A stretch of DNA of 64,000 bases from Chryseobacterium nakagawai. Its GTDB lineage: Bacteria; Bacteroidota; Bacteroidia; Flavobacteriales; Weeksellaceae. Numbering within the stretch: the first letter of the stretch is position 1; each line of letters begins with the position of its first letter. The stretch is taken from positions 4,766,501-4,830,500 of the forward strand of contig NZ_LR134386.1 of assembly GCF_900637665.1 (NCBI RefSeq), read 5' to 3'. Of this stretch, positions 8,789 to 18,559 are shown piece after piece. Below the pieces are notes generated by a model. The model was not told where the DNA came from and made no database searches. It worked only from the letters and a program-made list of their open reading frames with translations. The position numbers and the translations under genes are program-made.

Positions 8789-8826
8789 AAAATCCCGGAT
8801 CTGAAATTTCAGATCCGGGATTTTTG
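8789..8826. terminator. Bidirectional terminator between the GlsB-like gene and sppA
   Basis: A near-perfect palindrome (AAATCCCGGATCTGAAA with its complement) flanked by an A run and a T run serves both convergent genes. Confidence 0.9.
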
Positions 8827-8841
8827 TACAATATAATTTAG

Positions 8842-10599
8842 TTAGTTGTTGATTCTGATTTGGTAAGGCATTTCCATTTTTACCTCAGACTGTAATTTCT
8901 TGTCTGTAATCTGTTGTAAGATTTCATAGTTCGCCTTTCCTATTTTATTTTTGATAATTCTTGCAGAAACATCTTCTTCATTAAGATCTTTAAAGATTTG
9001 CTCGAATGGAGTCATTTTCTTAGGATAAGATTCTACATAGTAAGATTTCACCCCTGCTTTCTGTGCTGCAAACTTTACCGCATCATTAAGAGTTCCCAAT
9101 TCATCTACCAGACCGATTTCCTTTGCACGGACACCACTCCATACTCTACCACCACCTACATTATCAATTTGTTCAAATGTTTTCTTTCTGTTTTGAGTAA
9201 CGAAATGTACAAATCTTTTATAAGTACCTTCCACACTTCTCGTCATCATGTTTACTCCATAAGGAGTTACTCCGTTTAATCCTGAATAATACATTGAGTT
9301 AGCATTGGTAGCCACAACATCTGCACGAATACCATTCTTATTGGCTATATCTTTATAATAAGGTAATACTCCAAATACTCCAATAGAACCTGTAAGTGTA
9401 TTAGGCTCCGAATAGATCTTATCTGCTGCCATCGCTACATAATAACCACCAGAAGCTGCATAATCACCAAAAGAAACTACCAATGGCTTTTTCTTTTTCA
9501 GTTGCTGCAATTCAAATAAAATTTCATCTGAAGCATTCGCACTTCCTCCAGGAGAGTTAATTCTGAATACAACCGCTTTTACTTTATCATCTTCCTGAAG
9601 CTTTTTAATATACTTAACATACTTCTCAGAATGAATATCATTATACTGATCACCATTATTGATAGATCCAGAAGCATATAATATAGCTACTTTTTCTCCT
9701 GACTTATCTTCATTAGTTAAAGAACTGATATAGTTGGTTAAAGAGACCTTATTCAGTTTTTCTTTATCTTTTACATTCAACTTCGTTTTAAGCATATCCT
9801 CATATTCTGATTTTTGGATAAGCTTATCTGCCAGTTTATATTTTAACCCCTGCTCAGGAATCATTCCATATAAGCTGTCAACAATCGTTCTGAATTGAGC
9901 AGTATCAATTTTTCTTGACGTTGCCATTTTATAAGATGTATTTTTCCAAAGGTCATTCAACAGGGTACTTAGCTGTTCTTTATTTTCCGGAGAAATATCA
10001 TTTCTTAAGAAAGGCTCTACCGCAGACTTGAATTTACCATGACGGATCACCTCTATTCCAATACCATATTTGTCTGCAAAATCCTTAAAGAAAGTAACCT
10101 CAGTAGAAAGTCCTTTCAATTCTATTCCTCCCGCAGGATGAAGATAATACTGATCTGCTACTGACCCCAGATAATAAGCAGATTGAGAAACTCCGTTTCC
10201 GTAAGCGTATACAAACTTTCCACTTTTCTTGAAATCTTCAATAGCATTTCTAACATCGTCAATTTGAGTGAGTCCTGCATTCAGGTCATCCATCTCAATA
10301 CTGATCCCTTTAATATTATCATCAGTTTTAGCTTTATTAATAGCCTCAAGTACATCATAAAGAAGTACATTCTTATTTTGGCTGCCTAAACCAAACAGAT
10401 CCATTTGTTCTTCTGTAGGGCTGTCTATTATATTGGTCTTTAAATTAATCGTTAGAACCGAATTCTTTTTTACTACCACAGACTTGTCGCTTCCCATAGA
10501 ACTAAACACAAGCATCATAATAAAAAAGACGAAAAACACAGCGCAAAGTATGATTATTGCTACTATATTTGCCAAAACATTTTTAAAGAAACTTCTCAT
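8842..10599 (-). CDS. sppA: Signal peptide peptidase SppA, long (67K) form
   Basis: 585 residues, with one N-terminal membrane anchor (about residues 8-33) and two ClpP/crotonase-like halves, as in E. coli SppA. The catalytic Ser-Lys dyad can be placed at Lys191 (KFKSAVEPF) and Ser383 (YAASGGYYVAMAADKI). It degrades cleaved signal peptides in the inner membrane. The gene is divergent from folK with only 20 bp between the two starts, so the promoters must overlap the neighbouring coding regions. Confidence 0.96.
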   Translation of the reverse strand: MRSFFKNVLANIVAIIILCAVFFVFFIMMLVFSSMGSDKSVVVKKNSVLTINLKTNIIDSPTEEQMDLFGLGSQNKNVLLYDVLEAINKAKTDDNIKGISIEMDDLNAGLTQIDDVRNAIEDFKKSGKFVYAYGNGVSQSAYYLGSVADQYYLHPAGGIELKGLSTEVTFFKDFADKYGIGIEVIRHGKFKSAVEPFLRNDISPENKEQLSTLLNDLWKNTSYKMATSRKIDTAQFRTIVDSLYGMIPEQGLKYKLADKLIQKSEYEDMLKTKLNVKDKEKLNKVSLTNYISSLTNEDKSGEKVAILYASGSINNGDQYNDIHSEKYVKYIKKLQEDDKVKAVVFRINSPGGSANASDEILFELQQLKKKKPLVVSFGDYAASGGYYVAMAADKIYSEPNTLTGSIGVFGVLPYYKDIANKNGIRADVVATNANSMYYSGLNGVTPYGVNMMTRSVEGTYKRFVHFVTQNRKKTFEQIDNVGGGRVWSGVRAKEIGLVDELGTLNDAVKFAAQKAGVKSYYVESYPKKMTPFEQIFKDLNEEDVSARIIKNKIGKANYEILQQITDKKLQSEVKMEMPYQIRINN

Positions 10600-10619
10600 A
10601 AATCAATCAATTTTCTAAT

Positions 10620-11036
10620 ATGTCGCAACAAAAGGTAGTTTTGTTACTCGGAAGTAACCTAGGAGAGCAAAAAAAAAATTTAGAGCTTGCTTTACAGAAA
10701 ATAAGTGATGCCGGAAATCACATTTCACAAATAAGCGAATTTTTGATATCAGATCCTGTAGAATTTGCCAGTTCCAATATTTTTTGTAATATTGCAACAA
10801 TAATATTCACGCATCTTTCACCAATTCAGCTGCTTGATTGTATTAAAGAGATAGAAGTTGAAATGGGAAGAATTAATGATTCAAAAGTATCCGGAGGTTA
10901 CACAGACAGGATAATAGATATTGATATCATTACGTATAATGAATTAAATTTTAGATCAGAAAGATTAGAAATCCCTCATAAAAAACATCTTTTTGAAAGG
11001 GATTTTTCCAGAATATTATTAAAAGATTTTATTTAA
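10620..11036 (+). CDS. folK: 2-amino-4-hydroxy-6-hydroxymethyldihydropteridine pyrophosphokinase
   Basis: 138 residues. HPPK signatures: VLLLGSNLGEQKKNLELAL near the N-terminus and DRIIDIDIITYNELN, holding the two Asp that bind magnesium, followed by LEIPHKKHLFERDF. It pyrophosphorylates hydroxymethyldihydropterin in folate synthesis; the preceding-step aldolase FolB is encoded at 62199. Only 17 bp separate it from the downstream outer-membrane protein gene. Confidence 0.96.
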   Translation: MSQQKVVLLLGSNLGEQKKNLELALQKISDAGNHISQISEFLISDPVEFASSNIFCNIATIIFTHLSPIQLLDCIKEIEVEMGRINDSKVSGGYTDRIIDIDIITYNELNFRSERLEIPHKKHLFERDFSRILLKDFI

Positions 11037-11053
11037 AACATAAAACATATTGT

Positions 11054-12175
11054 ATGAAATTAGGTTTATTATTATTGGCTACAACCTTGCCAATTGCAGC
11101 TTTCGCTCAGAATAGCAGTACTACAGTAAACTCTTCTACTGAGTATCCTAATACCTTCTCTTCAGGGTCAGCTAACGTACAGCCTTTTGACAACAAAGCC
11201 AGACGCTTCAGAGACTGGTCAATCTCCGTAGGAGGTGGTTCCGCATTTATGGTTCACTCTGCACTTAAATCTCTTCGTTCGGATAAGACGAATTGGGGAT
11301 ACAATGCTTATATAAGTATTGATAAGCAGATCTCACATACTTTCGGTTTAAGCCTTATTTACACCAGAGGAGAAACGAAACAAACAGGACAACTTCCTGG
11401 AGCTCCTGGAATAGCTGCGGGCGTAGCTACCGGAACTACACAGTTTGACCAAATCGCTTTGATGGGTGATATCAACTTTTCCAACTTATTAAGAAGAGTA
11501 GATAATCATTCCCCTTACAGATGGGCATTCCACGGGTATGGAGGAATTGGACTTCAAGGGTACAGAACTTCTTTACACGACAATGATCGAAACAGATGGA
11601 GTGACAATCCTAAAAGAACACCATTATTTGTAAAGCAGGACCTTGATATTAATTCTGTATATTATCAGGCTGGTTTAGGACTAAAGTATAATGTTTCACC
11701 ACTTATTGATGTTGAAGCAAGAACCATGTATATTATCAGTGGGGAGCAGTCATTTGATGGTAGTGGATACAATAATTCAAGTTACGATCCTAAAGCGCCT
11801 ACAGAATCAGGATATCGATATACAATCCTTAACAACAGAAGATCTTACAATGCCTGGACGGTATCTTTAGGAGTATCTTTCAAGTTAGGAAAGCATCTAT
11901 CTCACCTAGCATGGCATGACCCACTTCAGGAAGCATACTACAAAACCAATGTTTTAGAAAATGCTGCTACAGACTTTGTTGTTTGTGAAAAAGGAGACCA
12001 GGACAATGATGGAGTATGTGATGATTGGGACAGACAACTTGATACTCCTGCAGGAGCAAGAGTAGATGGTGCCGGTGTTGCTTTAGATATGGATCTTGAT
12101 GGTGTTATTGACTTATATGATAAGTGCGTAACCGTTCCTGGACCTGTTGAAAACAACGGATGCCCTATCAAATAA
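11054..12175 (+). CDS. OmpA-like outer-membrane barrel protein without peptidoglycan-binding domain
   Basis: 373 residues. A signal peptide (MKLGLLLLATTLPIAAFAQ) is followed by a beta-barrel-type region (about 50-290) and a thrombospondin type 3-like Ca-binding linker (DQDNDGVCDDWDRQLDTP, then DMDLDGVIDLYDKC). It stops at PVENNGCPIK, exactly where the two downstream paralogues continue into an OmpA C-terminal domain. No residual OmpA-domain sequence follows the stop, so it appears to be a natural short form rather than a recent nonsense mutation. First of three tandem paralogues; role probably structural or porin-like. Confidence 0.85.
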   Translation: MKLGLLLLATTLPIAAFAQNSSTTVNSSTEYPNTFSSGSANVQPFDNKARRFRDWSISVGGGSAFMVHSALKSLRSDKTNWGYNAYISIDKQISHTFGLSLIYTRGETKQTGQLPGAPGIAAGVATGTTQFDQIALMGDINFSNLLRRVDNHSPYRWAFHGYGGIGLQGYRTSLHDNDRNRWSDNPKRTPLFVKQDLDINSVYYQAGLGLKYNVSPLIDVEARTMYIISGEQSFDGSGYNNSSYDPKAPTESGYRYTILNNRRSYNAWTVSLGVSFKLGKHLSHLAWHDPLQEAYYKTNVLENAATDFVVCEKGDQDNDGVCDDWDRQLDTPAGARVDGAGVALDMDLDGVIDLYDKCVTVPGPVENNGCPIK

Positions 12176-12176
12176 T

Positions 12177-12198
12177 AAAAAAGCCTAAAGGCTATTTT
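12177..12198 (+). terminator. Weak hairpin after the first OmpA paralogue
   Basis: AGCC-TAAA-GGCT with flanking A-rich and T-rich sequence. The stem is only about 6 bp, so partial readthrough into the next paralogue is likely. Confidence 0.4.
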
Positions 12199-12231
12199 CC
12201 AAAAAAAATTCAAAAAAATAAATAATACACG

Positions 12232-13758
12232 ATGAAATTAAGTTTAGCAATCGTTGCATTGGCATTGACGATCCCTACCGTCAGCTATGCACAAGATTCA
12301 TCAGCAGCTGCAGATGGAAAGTATCCTAATACTTTTACTTCTGGATCTGCGAATGTTTCCCCATTTACCAATCAATCAAAAAGATTTAATGACTGGTCTA
12401 TTTCTGTAGGAGCAGGAGTTCCACTGCTTCAATCTGCAGATTTAACCTCCATTAAGAATGGTAATGGTAAAAACCTTTTCGGATATTCAGCTTATGTAAG
12501 TATTGATAAAGCGATCACCCATGCATTTGGAATCAATTTACAATATGACAAAGGTGAAACAAGACAAGGATGGTTCAATACCAAAGATGCAGCACCTGAT
12601 GCAAAAGCAGTAGCAGGTAGAACTCAATATGATGCAATCTCAATTCTTGGAGATATTAACTTTTCTAACCTTTTAAGAAGAGTTGATAACCATTCTACTT
12701 ACAGATGGGCATTACATGGATATGCCGGTATTGGTACCATTGCTTACAGAGCATACCAAAAAGATGCCACTGGACAAAGATTGATGACTGAAGTGAAACC
12801 ATTTCAATTAGGCTCTATATTCATGCAGGCAGGTACAGGTCTGAAGTTTAAAGTAAACAGAAGACTTGATATTGAAGGTAGATTAATGTATGTAGTAACT
12901 GGTGATGATACTTTTGATGGTGGAGGTAATCCATACAGTGAGATCAACAGACGTTCTTCACAGGTTTCTGATAACTTCTTTAATGCAACTTTAGGACTTT
13001 CTGTAAAATTAGGAAAACATGAGTCTCACTTAATGTGGCATGACCCACTTCAGGAGATCTATTACAAACTTGATGTTTTGGCTAATAAAAACCAGGATAT
13101 CGAAGTATGTAAGAAAGGGGATGCTGATAATGATGGAGTATGCGACGACTGGGACAGACAGCTTGACACTCCTGCAGGAGCTAGAGTGGATGGTGCCGGT
13201 GTTGCTCTTGATGCAGACCTTGATGGAGTTATTGACCTTTACGATAAATGTGTAACAGTTCCAGGACCTGTTGAAAACAACGGTTGTCCAATAGAGAAAA
13301 AAGATAATCATAAGACTGCTGTAGAAGTAGAAAAAACGTTGAAAGACATCTACTTTAACTTTAATAAGGCTACGATCAGACCTGAATCTAACAGTAAACT
13401 TGATGTAGCAGCTTCGATTATTAAAGAAAACGGAGGTACCTACTTATTAACAGGACATACTGATATTAAAGGAAATGCAGCTTATAACCTAAGATTATCT
13501 AAAGAAAGAGCTGCTGCTGTAGTAGGAGCGCTTGAAAACAGAGGTATCAATGAAAGTGTACTGAAATCAAGAGGAGTAGGATCTGTAGATGCTAAAATTC
13601 CAGCTTCAGCCTCTGATGCTGAAAGAATGGCAGATAGAAAAGTTACGGTAAGATTTATAGAAGGTTCAGAATGGGATTCTCTTAAAAAGAAAGACTATGA
13701 AGATGCTTCTGTAAAAAAACCAGTAAAAAAAGCACCATCTAAGAAAAAGAAGAAGTAA
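12232..13758 (+). CDS. OmpA-family outer-membrane protein with Lys-rich tail
   Basis: 508 residues: signal peptide (ends SYAQ), barrel-like region to about residue 285, thrombospondin type 3-like linker (DADNDGVCDDWDRQLDTP), then an OmpA/MotB peptidoglycan-binding domain (IYFNFNKATIRPES, GHTDIKGNAAYNLRLSKERA with the conserved Asp and Arg). The tail is strongly basic (VKKPVKKAPSKKKKK). It probably links outer membrane and peptidoglycan. The first about 350 residues are almost identical to the next paralogue, while the C-terminal domains differ sharply. Confidence 0.93.
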   Translation: MKLSLAIVALALTIPTVSYAQDSSAAADGKYPNTFTSGSANVSPFTNQSKRFNDWSISVGAGVPLLQSADLTSIKNGNGKNLFGYSAYVSIDKAITHAFGINLQYDKGETRQGWFNTKDAAPDAKAVAGRTQYDAISILGDINFSNLLRRVDNHSTYRWALHGYAGIGTIAYRAYQKDATGQRLMTEVKPFQLGSIFMQAGTGLKFKVNRRLDIEGRLMYVVTGDDTFDGGGNPYSEINRRSSQVSDNFFNATLGLSVKLGKHESHLMWHDPLQEIYYKLDVLANKNQDIEVCKKGDADNDGVCDDWDRQLDTPAGARVDGAGVALDADLDGVIDLYDKCVTVPGPVENNGCPIEKKDNHKTAVEVEKTLKDIYFNFNKATIRPESNSKLDVAASIIKENGGTYLLTGHTDIKGNAAYNLRLSKERAAAVVGALENRGINESVLKSRGVGSVDAKIPASASDAERMADRKVTVRFIEGSEWDSLKKKDYEDASVKKPVKKAPSKKKKK

Positions 13759-13774
13759 TTTCTTATAATACATG

Positions 13775-13813
13775 TAAAACCGAAAAGAATTGTTCTTTTC
13801 GGTTTTTTTTTTT
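13775..13813 (+). terminator. Strong terminator after the second OmpA paralogue
   Basis: AAAACCGAAAAGAA pairs with TTCTTTTCGGTTTT and runs into more than ten T residues. Confidence 0.92.
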
Positions 13814-13970
13814 CTACTACGAATTTTTTTACATACCTTTATATCATTTTCCGGGGAATAGGTGCAAGATTGGCAAGATATAGACACTATTGTTTTGGAA
13901 AAAATAATACAAAAATCACTTTTTAGCGTAAAAAAATCATTTAAAATAACTTAACTAAAAAAATAACACT

Positions 13971-15407
13971 ATGAAATTAAGTTTAGCAATTGTTGCATTA
14001 GCTTTGGCGATTCCTACTGCCAGTTATGCACAAGACTCAACGGCAGTTTCAAAAGGAGAGTATCCCAATACGTTCTCGTCTGGGTCTGCCAACGTTTCCC
14101 CATTCACAAATCAATCAAAAAGATTTAATGACTGGTCTATTTCTGCAGGGGTTGGAGTTCCACTACTTCAGTCAGCAGATTTAACCTCCATTAAGAATGG
14201 TAACGGTAAAAACCTTTTCGGATATTCAGCTTATGTAAGTATTGATAAAGCGATCACCCATGCATTTGGAATCAATTTACAATATGACAGAGGTGAAACA
14301 CGACAAGGATGGTTCAATACCAAAGATGCAGCACCTGATGCAAAGGCGGTAGCGGGTAGAACTCAATACGACGCGATTTCAATCTTGGGAGATATTAACT
14401 TCTCTAACCTTTTAAGAAGAGTTGATAATCATTCTCCTTACAGATGGGCCCTACACGGATATGCCGGTGTTGGTACCATTGCTTACAGAGCATACCAAAA
14501 AGATGCCACTGGACAAAGATTGATGACTGAAGTGAAGCCATTTAAATTAGGTTCTTTATTCATGCAGGCTGGTACAGGTCTGAAGTTTAAAGTGAACAGA
14601 AGAATTGATATTGAAGGTAGATTAATGTATGTAGTAACTGGTGATGATACTTTTGATGGTGGAGGTGATCCATACAGTGATATCAACAGACGTTCTTCAC
14701 AAGTTTCTGATAACTTCTTCAATGCAACGTTAGGACTTTCTGTAAAATTAGGAAAACATGAGTCTCACTTAATGTGGCATGACCCACTTCAGGAAATCTA
14801 TTACAAACTTGATGTTTTGGCTAATAAAAACCAGGATATCGAAGTATGTAAGAAAGGGGATGCTGATAACGATGGAGTATGCGACGATTGGGACAGACAG
14901 CTTGACACTCCTGCAGGAGCTAGAGTGGATGGTGCCGGTGTAGCTCTTGATACAGACCTTGATGGAGTTATTGACCTTTACGATAAGTGTGTAACGGTTC
15001 CAGGACCTGTTGAAAACAACGGTTGTCCTACTACCACTACAGGACCAGTAATAGAAACTGAAACTAAACTGGAAGGTATTGAGTTTGATTTAAATTCTGA
15101 CAGAATTTTACCTTCAAACACTCCTATCTTAAATAATGCCGTAAACTACATCAATTCTTCAAACGGTTCTTACAATGTTGTAGGGGCTACTGATACAAGA
15201 GGTACTGATGCTTACAACCAAAAATTATCTCAGAGAAGAGCCAACAACGTTAAGAACTATCTAATCAAAAACGGAGTTCAGTCTGGCAAATTAAACGCTG
15301 TAGGTAAAGGTGAAAAAGACCTTAAATATCCTGAGTGTGAACCAGCAACGAAATGCCCTGAGTGGAAAAACAGAGCTAACAGAAGAGTATACTTCGAAGC
15401 TAAATAA
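13971..15407 (+). CDS. OmpA-family outer-membrane protein, third paralogue
   Basis: 478 residues: signal peptide (MKLSLAIVALALAIPTASYA), barrel-like region, thrombospondin type 3-like linker (DADNDGVCDDWDRQLDTP), and a C-terminal OmpA domain unlike that of the second paralogue (IEFDLNSDRILPSNTP, GATDTRGTDAYNQKLSQRRA). The end contains a Cys pair (YPECEPATKCPEW) often seen in Bacteroidota OmpA proteins, and finishes NRANRRVYFEAK. The family Asp and Arg for peptidoglycan binding are kept. It has its own upstream region of 160 bp after a strong terminator, so it is probably transcribed separately. Confidence 0.93.
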   Translation: MKLSLAIVALALAIPTASYAQDSTAVSKGEYPNTFSSGSANVSPFTNQSKRFNDWSISAGVGVPLLQSADLTSIKNGNGKNLFGYSAYVSIDKAITHAFGINLQYDRGETRQGWFNTKDAAPDAKAVAGRTQYDAISILGDINFSNLLRRVDNHSPYRWALHGYAGVGTIAYRAYQKDATGQRLMTEVKPFKLGSLFMQAGTGLKFKVNRRIDIEGRLMYVVTGDDTFDGGGDPYSDINRRSSQVSDNFFNATLGLSVKLGKHESHLMWHDPLQEIYYKLDVLANKNQDIEVCKKGDADNDGVCDDWDRQLDTPAGARVDGAGVALDTDLDGVIDLYDKCVTVPGPVENNGCPTTTTGPVIETETKLEGIEFDLNSDRILPSNTPILNNAVNYINSSNGSYNVVGATDTRGTDAYNQKLSQRRANNVKNYLIKNGVQSGKLNAVGKGEKDLKYPECEPATKCPEWKNRANRRVYFEAK

Positions 15408-15430
15408 TAAGCTTATTAATTTATTATATA

Positions 15431-15458
15431 AAAGTCACGCATTGCGTGGCTTTTTTTG
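15431..15458 (+). terminator. Terminator after the third OmpA paralogue
   Basis: AAGTCACGC-ATT-GCGTGGCTT stem followed by a T run. Confidence 0.88.
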
Positions 15459-15485
15459 TCTTAATACTTTCCTTATTTTTACAAC

Positions 15486-17393
15486 ATGATTTCTCCACAG
15501 GATTTTCAAAAGCTAAAATATGATACTCTTAAGTATTTCTGGGGCTATACCGGCTTCAGAGATTCTCAGGAAGAAATTATCAATGCTGTTATCAATGAAA
15601 AAGACAGTCTGGTACTTCTTCCTACAGGGGCCGGTAAGTCATTATGTTACCAGCTGCCTGCTTTATTAAAAGAAGGAACCTGTCTGGTGATCTCCCCTTT
15701 GCTGGCTTTAATGAAAGACCAGGTGAATCAGCTAAAATTCCGTGGTATAGAAGCAGAATACCTGTCATCTGAATTGGATGAATATGATGCTGAAGCTATT
15801 TACAATCGTTGCAAAGAAGGTCTTACCAAGCTGCTTTATGTATCTCCTGAAAGACTAACCAATATTCAGTTTCTTCAGAATATCGAAGAAATAGAGCTAT
15901 CATTCATTGCTGTTGATGAGGCACACTGTATTTCTGAATGGGGACAGGATTTCCGTCCAAGCTATCAGAATATTAAAGGTTTCAGAATGAATAATCCGGA
16001 AACTCCATGCCTGGCACTTACTGCAACTGCAACTCCAAAAGTTTTGGAAGAGATCAAAAATAAGCTTGAGCTGAGAAATCCGGCTGTTTTCCAGAAAAGC
16101 TTTAAAAGAAATAATATCAAAATCTTTACAGAAGAGGTTTCCGATAAATTTCAGCGGGTTCTGGATATTTTAAAATACAATACAGATTCAGGAATTGTTT
16201 ACGTAAGAACCAGAAAAGAAGCTGAACTGCTTTCAGAGTTTTTAAAGAAAAATCAGCTAAAAAATGTAGATTATTTTCATGCAGGCTTAACTACAAAGGA
16301 AAAGAATACAAGACAAAACACCTGGAATAATAGTGATAATCAGGTCTTAATTTCTACCAATGCCTTTGGGATGGGAATTGACAAGGATAATGTTCGTTTT
16401 GTGCTCCACTACTCACCTGCTGCTTCAATTGAAAATTATTACCAGGAAATAGGAAGAGCCGGAAGGGATGGTAAGGAGAGTTTTGCGTTTATGCTTTGGA
16501 ACAAACAGGAGCTTTTGAACTTTGATCAAATTCTCAAAAACCAGATTCCCAACAAGGCTGAATTTTTAAAGATCATCAGCTACCTCTACTCTATTTTTCA
16601 GGTAGCAGAATTTGAGTTACCCGAGAAAACATTCCAACTGAATACAACCGGAATACAAAACTTTACCAGGTTATCAAAAGCCAAAATCAATAATGTCCTC
16701 AATTTCCTTCATAACCAGGAAATCATTTACTACAATGACAATAAAAGCCTGTCATCTTTGGAGCTTTTTATTAAATCTGATGAAATAGATCAGCTGCCAC
16801 AAAAAGATGCATATTTCATAGAGCTTTTACTCCGCACTGTGTCCGGAATTACAACCCATAAAGTGATGTTCAGTGAACAACAGGTAAGTAATAAAATTGG
16901 AGTGGGTATTCCTTTAATCAAAGAACGTCTAAAGGAGCTTCAACAGAGAAACTATCTTGAATATCTGGACGGAGCTTTATCGAGTATCAAATTTCTGAAA
17001 CCTCGTGATGAGAGAGCTGTCAATAATGCTTATTGGAAACTTTTTGAACATATTCAACGAAATAAGATTCAGAAATGGGAAGAAATGAAATTCTATGTTG
17101 AAGATAAGGATTACTGTAAAATGAAACTTATTCTGGCTTATTTCGGGGAAAAAAATTCAAAAAACTGCGGCCAGTGTTCTGTTTGTGAAAAGAATAAACA
17201 GTCTATTTTTGGCAAAAACATTTCCCAGCAGATCATTAATTTACTGGCAAAAAAATCAGCAACCATCGAAGAACTTTCTGTACAGCTAAGTTATCATTCC
17301 AAAGAAAGCATATTGGAAAACTTAATTTTTCTATTAGACTCCGGAAAGGTAAAAATGTTGAATTTCAGAACCTATGCACTTAATCATGGGTAA
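15486..17393 (+). CDS. recQ: ATP-dependent DNA helicase RecQ
   Basis: 635 residues. Superfamily 2 helicase motifs are in order: LLPTGAGKSLCYQLPA (Walker A), VDEAHCISEWGQDFRPSY (DEAH and RecQ aromatic loop), LTATATP (III), GIVYVRTRKEAE (IV), ISTNAFGMGIDKDNVRFV (V) and YYQEIGRAGRDG (VI). A zinc-binding cluster follows near residues 540-565 (DYCKMKLI, NCGQCSVC), with a winged-helix region before it. An HRDC domain is not obvious in the remaining tail. A 3'-5' helicase for recombination and replication-fork repair. A divergent ATP-dependent Pif1-like helicase is at 24526. Confidence 0.96.
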   Translation: MISPQDFQKLKYDTLKYFWGYTGFRDSQEEIINAVINEKDSLVLLPTGAGKSLCYQLPALLKEGTCLVISPLLALMKDQVNQLKFRGIEAEYLSSELDEYDAEAIYNRCKEGLTKLLYVSPERLTNIQFLQNIEEIELSFIAVDEAHCISEWGQDFRPSYQNIKGFRMNNPETPCLALTATATPKVLEEIKNKLELRNPAVFQKSFKRNNIKIFTEEVSDKFQRVLDILKYNTDSGIVYVRTRKEAELLSEFLKKNQLKNVDYFHAGLTTKEKNTRQNTWNNSDNQVLISTNAFGMGIDKDNVRFVLHYSPAASIENYYQEIGRAGRDGKESFAFMLWNKQELLNFDQILKNQIPNKAEFLKIISYLYSIFQVAEFELPEKTFQLNTTGIQNFTRLSKAKINNVLNFLHNQEIIYYNDNKSLSSLELFIKSDEIDQLPQKDAYFIELLLRTVSGITTHKVMFSEQQVSNKIGVGIPLIKERLKELQQRNYLEYLDGALSSIKFLKPRDERAVNNAYWKLFEHIQRNKIQKWEEMKFYVEDKDYCKMKLILAYFGEKNSKNCGQCSVCEKNKQSIFGKNISQQIINLLAKKSATIEELSVQLSYHSKESILENLIFLLDSGKVKMLNFRTYALNHG

Positions 17394-17477
17394 TGAGTAA
17401 TGAAATGATTTGCATTTTAAAAAGACCATTTCTCTTCTCCTAAGTCTCATATGCTACCCACTCTCAGAGCAAAAACT

Positions 17478-17485
17478 TATCTTTG
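17478..17485 (+). promoter_or_regulatory. Bacteroidota -7 element of fmt (near-leaderless)
   Basis: TATCTTTG, an exact TAnnTTTG match, ends 4 bp before the ATG at 17490. This supports that ATG over the in-frame ATG at 17451, which lies upstream of the promoter. Confidence 0.65.
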
Positions 17486-17489
17486 CATT

Positions 17490-18434
17490 ATGAAATCATT
17501 GAAAGTCGTTTTTTTAGGTACTCCTGAGTTTGCAAAAACTTCTTTGGAGGCTATTCATCAATCTCATCATCAGGTTGTAGGTGTGGTAACTGTAGCGGAT
17601 AAAGCAAGCGGACGTGGCCAGAAAATAACCCAATCACCAGTAAAAGTGTATGCTTCAGAAAATAATATTCCTGTTTTTCAGCCGGAAAAATTAAGAAATC
17701 CTGAATTTTTAGAAGAACTCAGAAAACTGGATGCTGATGTTTTTGTAGTGGTAGCTTTTAGAATGATGCCTAAGGTTCTTTTTGAAATGCCTAGAATGGG
17801 AACATTTAACCTTCATGCATCCTTACTTCCTGACTACAGAGGTGCTGCTCCTATCAACTATGCAGTTATTAACGGGGAAGAAAAAACTGGAGCAACTACG
17901 TTCTTCATTAATGAAAAAATTGATGAAGGAAATATTCTTCTTCAGGAAGAGCTTGAAATTCTACCGGATGAAAATGCAGGAGGTCTTCATGACAGATTGA
18001 TGGAAATGGGTTCAAAATTAGTCGTAAGAACATTAGATGGATTGGCTGACAATGCTATTGAAGAAAAACCTCAACCCCAGGTTGAGCACCCGAAAAATGC
18101 CTATAAAATATTCAAAGAGGATACTAGAATCAATTGGTTGGCACCCTCTAAAACTGTACATCAGTTTATTCTGGGAATGTCGCCTTATCCTGCTGCTTTC
18201 ACAACTTTGAAAATTGGTGAAGAGGAAAAAGGATTAAAAATATTTAGTGGAAAATTTGAAATCTCCAATCATGGAAAGCCTGCCGGAACATTGGATATTT
18301 CAAAAAGTGAGTTCAAAATATACACTCAGGATGGTGTATACTTTCCCCAGGAACTTCAGTTAGAAGGCAAGAAAAGAATGACGGTAAAGGACTTCCTGAA
18401 TGGTTTCAGAAACTTTGACGAAATAAGCCTGTAA
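17490..18434 (+). CDS. fmt: Methionyl-tRNA formyltransferase
   Basis: Formylates initiator Met-tRNA using 10-formyl-THF. With the start at 17490 the protein has 314 residues and opens MKSLKVVFLGTPEFAKTSLE; the longer frame from 17451 adds 13 residues with no homology and spans the promoter. Catalytic region: FNLHASLLPDYRGAAPINYAVINGE, with the family's Asn-His-Asp set, followed by the C-terminal domain to residue about 310. Follows recQ after a 96-bp gap; single gene with a strong terminator. Confidence 0.95.
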   Translation: MKSLKVVFLGTPEFAKTSLEAIHQSHHQVVGVVTVADKASGRGQKITQSPVKVYASENNIPVFQPEKLRNPEFLEELRKLDADVFVVVAFRMMPKVLFEMPRMGTFNLHASLLPDYRGAAPINYAVINGEEKTGATTFFINEKIDEGNILLQEELEILPDENAGGLHDRLMEMGSKLVVRTLDGLADNAIEEKPQPQVEHPKNAYKIFKEDTRINWLAPSKTVHQFILGMSPYPAAFTTLKIGEEEKGLKIFSGKFEISNHGKPAGTLDISKSEFKIYTQDGVYFPQELQLEGKKRMTVKDFLNGFRNFDEISL

Positions 18435-18461
18435 TTTTACGGTTGAATTTTAACCATACAT

Positions 18462-18500
18462 AAAAGTCACAACAGGCATTTTTGTTGTGACTTTTCTTTT
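18462..18500. terminator. Bidirectional terminator between fmt and the Crp-like gene
   Basis: AAAAGTCACAACA pairs with TGTTGTGACTTTT and is followed by CTTTTTT; A-rich on the other side, so it can also serve the convergent gene. Confidence 0.9.
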
Positions 18501-18559
18501 TTGAACCATTCAGGATCGTTAAGTCAAATAACTTTTTTAAGCAAAAAAAACATCGGATC

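Noticed and set aside
17451..17489. Upstream extension of fmt to the ATG at 17451
   Set aside because: The promoter element TATCTTTG at 17478 lies inside it, and the added 13 residues have no homology.
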